DNA of 19,365 nt, from contig JAJRVM010000134.1 in assembly GCA_024277285.1 (NCBI GenBank), forward strand, positions 1 to 19,365, in the 5' to 3' direction. A model generated the notes under the pieces. It ran no database searches. It was not told where the DNA came from and was given only the letters and a program-made list of their open reading frames with translations. Shown in pieces: positions 16,401 to 19,365 of this stretch (position 1 is the first letter of the stretch; every line of letters begins with the position of its first letter). Origin of the DNA: Planctomycetota bacterium. Lineage in GTDB: Bacteria; Planctomycetota; Planctomycetia; Pirellulales; Pirellulaceae. The position numbers and the translations under genes are program-made.

Positions 16401-19054
16401 TAGAACTCTATTGCACACGTAATCTGCCCACCAACCCGCGTTACCCGAACGCGACCAACACCAGCTATCCACGCGAATTGTACGACAACAATGGTAACTT
16501 GGATCTGGGCCGCCTGGCGCCGGCCGATTCGACCGGTTTTCGTGCACCGGTTTGGCGCGTGGCGATCAGCGAGCCTTTGAACGATGGGAATTCGCCCGAC
16601 AGTTTGCTCGAACGTGCCGAACGCGGCACGGGCAACGGGAAACCGGACAGTACTTCATTCAACCCAATGCCGACCGGCGTTCCGGCGACGTCATTCAATA
16701 TGGATTTGCCCAGTTCGCTTCGTGGTGCGGTACCACCATCGCCGCAGGCCGACCAAATGGCACTCGAGCGGTACGTATGGTTCACGCCACAAGCACCTCC
16801 CACTGCGGGAGATGGCCTGGCAACCTATTTCTGCCGCAACTTTGCGTTGGGAGCCGACCCTGGCAACGCGTTGCAACGTGAGTCGTTTGTCAAGCTGGCG
16901 CCTGGCAGCTATGCGGTCGTCGTTCCCCGGTTGCTGACGCGAATCGGGGCGAGTGATGATAATGACTTAACGACCTTCTGGGACCCGTCCCCACACAAGA
17001 TCAAGGTTGACACAACCGTTGCGGCGTGGCCGAGTATCCGGATCTTCGATAATGACGGCAACGATCGTTACTCGTTGCTGCTAGGGCCGCCGAGCCCGAT
17101 TCGTAATCCATTGGCGATTGTCTGTGCGGCGTATGCGCCCAATACGGGAGCCAATGTGTGGGCCGACTCGGCGCTGATTAACGCAGGTATCGGTCTGAGT
17201 GTGTCCGAACCGCTGCCGCAAAACAACTACTATGAAGAACCGACGTTTATCTACGACACGGAAGTCGGGCTTGCGGACGGTTACGACGATCCCGATTCCG
17301 CGCAGCGGACGCCTCCCGGGCTATTCCCTGACGAGCCGTTTGACAATATTGCGGGGCGGCCTCTTGCAATCAACAATTTGCAGCATACCGGCACGACGCT
17401 CGACTATAAGGCGGTTTTCCTGCAACGTCTGGCCAATCCGCTCGAGCCGTACGATTTGACGCGTAATCCGTACATTACCGTTGACTGGGCCACCGTCGAC
17501 CTGACCGTTTTCAATGGCGAGGAAAATCGCACCAAGGCAGGCTACAATCCTGGCGATCCTTTCGATCCATACGATGATGTGAGTGACGACAATGCTTCAA
17601 ACACGATCCGTTTCGCCACTCGTCAACGTGGCGGACGCGCATCATTCACTGGGAATCCGCCGAACTATGGCCCCTTTATTGCCACGAACCCTGACTATCG
17701 ACTCTGGTCGCCTACTTCCCAGGAACCGTTCGAGACGCAGGTGATTCCGAATCCGGTGACCGACGTGGTCAGCGGTCTGTCGTTGGACCACTACTTCCAA
17801 TACAACCTGGTCCACTCGCTCGGCTATTTGAACGGTACGATGGGCGCGCCGATCAGTGCTGCTGTCGCCTCGGCGGTACCACCCTACACCGGTGCGCCGC
17901 GACGTCCCTTCCCATGGCTGATTTGGAATAACCGGCCGTTTGCCAATCCATTGGAGCTGATGCAAGTTCCGGCAAGCACGCCGTCACGGTTGTTGCACGA
18001 ATTCGAGGTCCACGTAGATGCCAGCGGCACCACGCAAACGACCAACGATCCGTATGATTCGGTGGCCTACGGGGGGATTGCGAGGCCGTCAAACCCGCAG
18101 GATATTGTTAATTTTCGCGGTACGTTCCGGCACTTGTTGAACTTCTTTCATAGTTCAAAGATCGTTCCGAGCAACGCACGTGGTGCCAACTTCTATCGGT
18201 TGTTCGACTATGTCGAAACGCCTTCACCGTTTGTGGGTGCCGAGAAATGGTATAACCCGCAGGCAACCGGTGTCGATCCAGCTGGGGCCACGTTCCGGCC
18301 ACCTTACAATCACTTGTCTCGGTTCCAAGATCCAGGTCGGATCAATATCAACACGATCTTCGATAGTCTTGTGTGGGAGGGGATTACCAAGGGGGATCCG
18401 TCCTATGACCCGACCGCGCTGGGGCTGGTGATGTACAACCGTGTGTTGCAGAGTCGACGCGGGTATGGTGGGCTTCCCACCGAGCTGAACTCGAATTATC
18501 CGACGCTGTTTGCGGCTCCGTTCCGTGATGCGGATAGCGCCGATTTGATGCCGAACGTACCAGACTCGCCAAGTTTGCCGAACTTCCCCAGCATGCGCCG
18601 GAACGAGCCGGTTCAGGCCACGTTGTTGCGCGAGGATATGTTTGCCCCAGGCCCTCGAAGAGAAGCGTTATTCGTTCCCGACGAGAGTGTCAATACGAAC
18701 GTTCTCAACCCGTATCAGAATCAGAACCGGCACTCGCGGTTCCGCTATCACAGTGCGGCTCGGCTGAGCAACTTGGTCAGCAACAACTCGAACGCATATG
18801 CGGTTTGGGTCACCTTGGGGTACTTTGAAGTCGAGCCAAACGTGCCCGATTCGCTTCCCGCTGGGACTCCGGCCGTGGTGGATCGAGCGCATCCGGATGG
18901 GTTCCGATTGGGATCGGAGCTGGGGACCGACTCGGGTACGGTCAAGCGACATCGGGCGTTCTATATCATCGATCGCAGCGTTCCGGTCGCGTTTGAACCG
19001 GGCGAGAACCACAATGTGGACAACGCGATCCTGCTGCGACGGTTTATTGAATAG
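13406..19054 (+). CDS. Giant GspK/PilX-like pseudopilin, 1882 residues
   Basis: The N-terminus is a short basic leader, RRHKPRRG, followed from residue 11 by a single hydrophobic helix (about 11-36) beginning VVLLVVLTLL. This is the pattern of GspK/PilX-type prepilins, with a cut predicted after G10 and no Glu at mature +5. The remaining ~1840 residues would be exported. They contain DNDGDGIPD (437-445) and DDNGNFVVDE (780-789), which resemble calcium-binding loops. DLDGRLSVNAHS (474-485) and GRININT (1644-1650) resemble the GspK G(K/R)INLN motif, and VVDFRDPD (897-904) resembles its LxDWxDxD motif. Ordinary GspK is about 320 residues. AGGAG (13392-13396) is nine bases before the ATG. The frame is intact to a terminator-like hairpin. 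A tip pseudopilin or filament-borne adhesin is the best guess; the exported part has no catalytic motif I recognise. Confidence 0.75.
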   Translation: MVRRHKPRRGVVLLVVLTLLTLLIVIGLTFVLLAGGYRRAAEANSRQARYGDKPNQLMDRVIYQVVRDTPVNSRSRLTGHSLLRDLYGNDGVAGIVVSWNEQVGGEFLEITFAPVGLANQPFRNSFRTQPGYYNGCTLTILGPVYSAGLDGQPGRAGFDDDGANGADDAGELGWPGSDDISMIAESARVVRYNPSGAGGTITVEWSPGEGGRKAYPRPGGTVRFLVNGRPFNGTGAGYRSVDQTLEATTSLTPGSMQPEMSMLPNYSDYAADALTQPNVGGLDEGWDAVDFQNMFMAMVPADPTVGIIPSYHRPALVNFWLKRFADNVLVPNGVTEVDLQVAAFRAPFGPDGISGPHPISGANDDPVDDSGSAINSTVLIQLANLKRMIILRPLPEDNPNFPNGIEFASTMGLPDQVDPNTGNPAGQQLPEMVWDVDNDGDGIPDSIWIDVGLPIQTDASGRRYRPLVAILCQDLDGRLSVNAHSNTAQRSNWYASAGALQTSPAPPDPMLPATPLPFASFPPMPPQPLLLPRGLGVGPADIFLGHVLGATDLNNVFLQRYSHDLTVSTWAGGESNVDDPMSMIKNLGMPFQYGSQYSAYGMPPDVMGVGGIGLDYVGQPLAFYMGEDAQSIGDPYESVLNRKSAGYTDAPFTIAELERLLRFDDVDAASLPNRLLASVINSAGGNSVAARRVRRLLTTISSHLPVASGMVPASQRNRVASSLPATTAKSYSILDLYRQKMIDGGVPPAQVQNQMLLMVPTEIWHGERFNVNRLLGNGRDDNGNFVVDEPLEADNVATPVWPNSTVSHPGPPAVGSRAVPASFVNVPFNYLNDDFLISTNRFAPQIYARHLYCLMTLLTERIGGANGFIHPTEEAALTLAERQELTAHRIAQWAINVVDFRDPDAIMTPFEYDVDPFNANGWQLMDGDPGTPEGIDRRLVWGAEYPDLLLTETLAFHNRNVKDTAYDRAGQRKREPVGAPTPGDDDFDQYRIPQGTLSLELYCTRNLPTNPRYPNATNTSYPRELYDNNGNLDLGRLAPADSTGFRAPVWRVAISEPLNDGNSPDSLLERAERGTGNGKPDSTSFNPMPTGVPATSFNMDLPSSLRGAVPPSPQADQMALERYVWFTPQAPPTAGDGLATYFCRNFALGADPGNALQRESFVKLAPGSYAVVVPRLLTRIGASDDNDLTTFWDPSPHKIKVDTTVAAWPSIRIFDNDGNDRYSLLLGPPSPIRNPLAIVCAAYAPNTGANVWADSALINAGIGLSVSEPLPQNNYYEEPTFIYDTEVGLADGYDDPDSAQRTPPGLFPDEPFDNIAGRPLAINNLQHTGTTLDYKAVFLQRLANPLEPYDLTRNPYITVDWATVDLTVFNGEENRTKAGYNPGDPFDPYDDVSDDNASNTIRFATRQRGGRASFTGNPPNYGPFIATNPDYRLWSPTSQEPFETQVIPNPVTDVVSGLSLDHYFQYNLVHSLGYLNGTMGAPISAAVASAVPPYTGAPRRPFPWLIWNNRPFANPLELMQVPASTPSRLLHEFEVHVDASGTTQTTNDPYDSVAYGGIARPSNPQDIVNFRGTFRHLLNFFHSSKIVPSNARGANFYRLFDYVETPSPFVGAEKWYNPQATGVDPAGATFRPPYNHLSRFQDPGRININTIFDSLVWEGITKGDPSYDPTALGLVMYNRVLQSRRGYGGLPTELNSNYPTLFAAPFRDADSADLMPNVPDSPSLPNFPSMRRNEPVQATLLREDMFAPGPRREALFVPDESVNTNVLNPYQNQNRHSRFRYHSAARLSNLVSNNSNAYAVWVTLGYFEVEPNVPDSLPAGTPAVVDRAHPDGFRLGSELGTDSGTVKRHRAFYIIDRSVPVAFEPGENHNVDNAILLRRFIE

Positions 19055-19094
19055 ACGAAGGCATAACCAGTAGACAGAGTGCAGGCAAGTGAAG

Positions 19095-19143
19095 GCGCTC
19101 CCCTCGGCACCCCGTGCGCTGAGGGGAGCGTTGGGCTTTCTTG
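19095..19143 (+). terminator. Likely intrinsic terminator after the giant gene
   Basis: CGCTCCCCTC (19096-19105) pairs perfectly with GAGGGGAGCG (19121-19130). The 15-base loop can add a GCAC/GTGC stem. The sequence TTGGGCTTTCTTGG follows, a discontinuous T tract. The position 40 bases after the stop codon at 19054 fits transcription termination of the giant gene or of the whole cluster. Confidence 0.7.
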
Positions 19144-19150
19144 GCCCGCG

Positions 19151-19365
19151 CGCATCCCGTCGCGGCTAGTGCCGCTCTGGGATAGCGGTTAACCGCAAGG
19201 CCAGCGGCCTGCGCGCTGTGCCCTGCCCTGGCGCATCGCGCGCATCCCGTCGCGGCTGGTGCCGCTCTGGGATGGCGGTTGACCGCAAGGCCAGCGGCCT
19301 GCGCGCTGTGCCCCTGCGCTGTCGCAGCGCGCGCATCCCGTCGCGGCTGGTGCCGCTCTGGGATA
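19151..19365. repeat. 90-91-bp hairpin-rich tandem array, at least 2.4 copies
   Basis: Units begin CGCATCCCGTCGCGGCT at 19151, 19241 and 19332, and the third is cut by the window end. The first ~70 bases are nearly identical between copies, while the last ~20 differ. In copy 2 the conserved part folds into three successive hairpins: ATCCC/GGGAT enclosing GCGGC/GCCGC (19244-19273), GCGGT/ACCGC (19275-19286), and AGGCC/GGCCT (19288-19300). The variable tail of copy 2 forms GCGCTG-TCG-CAGCGC (19316-19330). Copy 1 has the perfect GCGGTTAACCGC. No reading frame is conserved. It resembles REP/BIME-type structured intergenic repeats rather than CRISPR. Confidence 0.85.

Noticed and set aside
19151..19365. 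CRISPR array
   Set aside because: The conserved part is about 70 bases with only ~20 variable bases, there are internal hairpins throughout, and no cas gene is present.

Overview
The window looks like a chromosomal segment of a planctomycete, most likely of the Pirellulales type. This is inferred from several traits: moderately high GC content, a secretion/pilus locus made of two GspE-type ATPases, one PilT and one GspF followed by very large pseudopilins, long structured intergenic spacers, and repeat-rich flanks. No rRNA, tRNA, CRISPR array or transposase was found. All recognisable genes lie on the + strand.

Region 1 (1-1294) has no convincing protein gene. It holds an exact 126-bp direct repeat, a 34-bp repeat, three 138-146-bp tandem units, and at least eight copies of a short motif built on CAGACAGYCTGATTTCGAC. 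These are followed by a sigma70-like promoter candidate (about 1055-1084) and a leader that can fold in more than one way. Region 2 (1295-8801) encodes the motor and platform: a GspE/PilB-type ATPase, a PilT-type ATPase, a second GspE/PilB-type ATPase and a GspF/PilC-type inner-membrane protein. The spacers between them are unusually long (772, 346 and 431 bp), and some contain hairpins, so separate promoters are plausible.

Region 3 (8932-13204) is a tightly packed run of four pseudopilin genes. Each has a prepilin peptidase site followed by a hydrophobic helix, and two junctions are ATGA stop-start overlaps. The mature parts are about twice the size of ordinary pseudopilins. Region 4 (13406-19054) is one 1882-codon gene. 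Its N-terminus looks like a GspK/PilX-type prepilin without the Glu at mature position +5, and its huge exported part carries GspK-like and calcium-loop-like motifs. A strong terminator-like hairpin follows, then a 90-91-bp hairpin-rich tandem array that runs off the end of the window.

Together the genes could build a type II secretion / type IV pilus-like filament machine. The cytoplasmic ATPases act on the GspF platform to assemble pseudopilins, and PilT may disassemble them. The 1882-residue protein could be an oversized tip pseudopilin. No secretin, GspC/L/M or PilM/N/O component, or prepilin peptidase is present here, so these must be encoded elsewhere if the machine is complete. The most unusual points are the giant GspK-like protein, a two-helix insertion in GspF, a perfect 14-bp-arm inverted repeat inside the fourth pseudopilin gene, the foldable leader before gspF, and the two flanking repeat systems.
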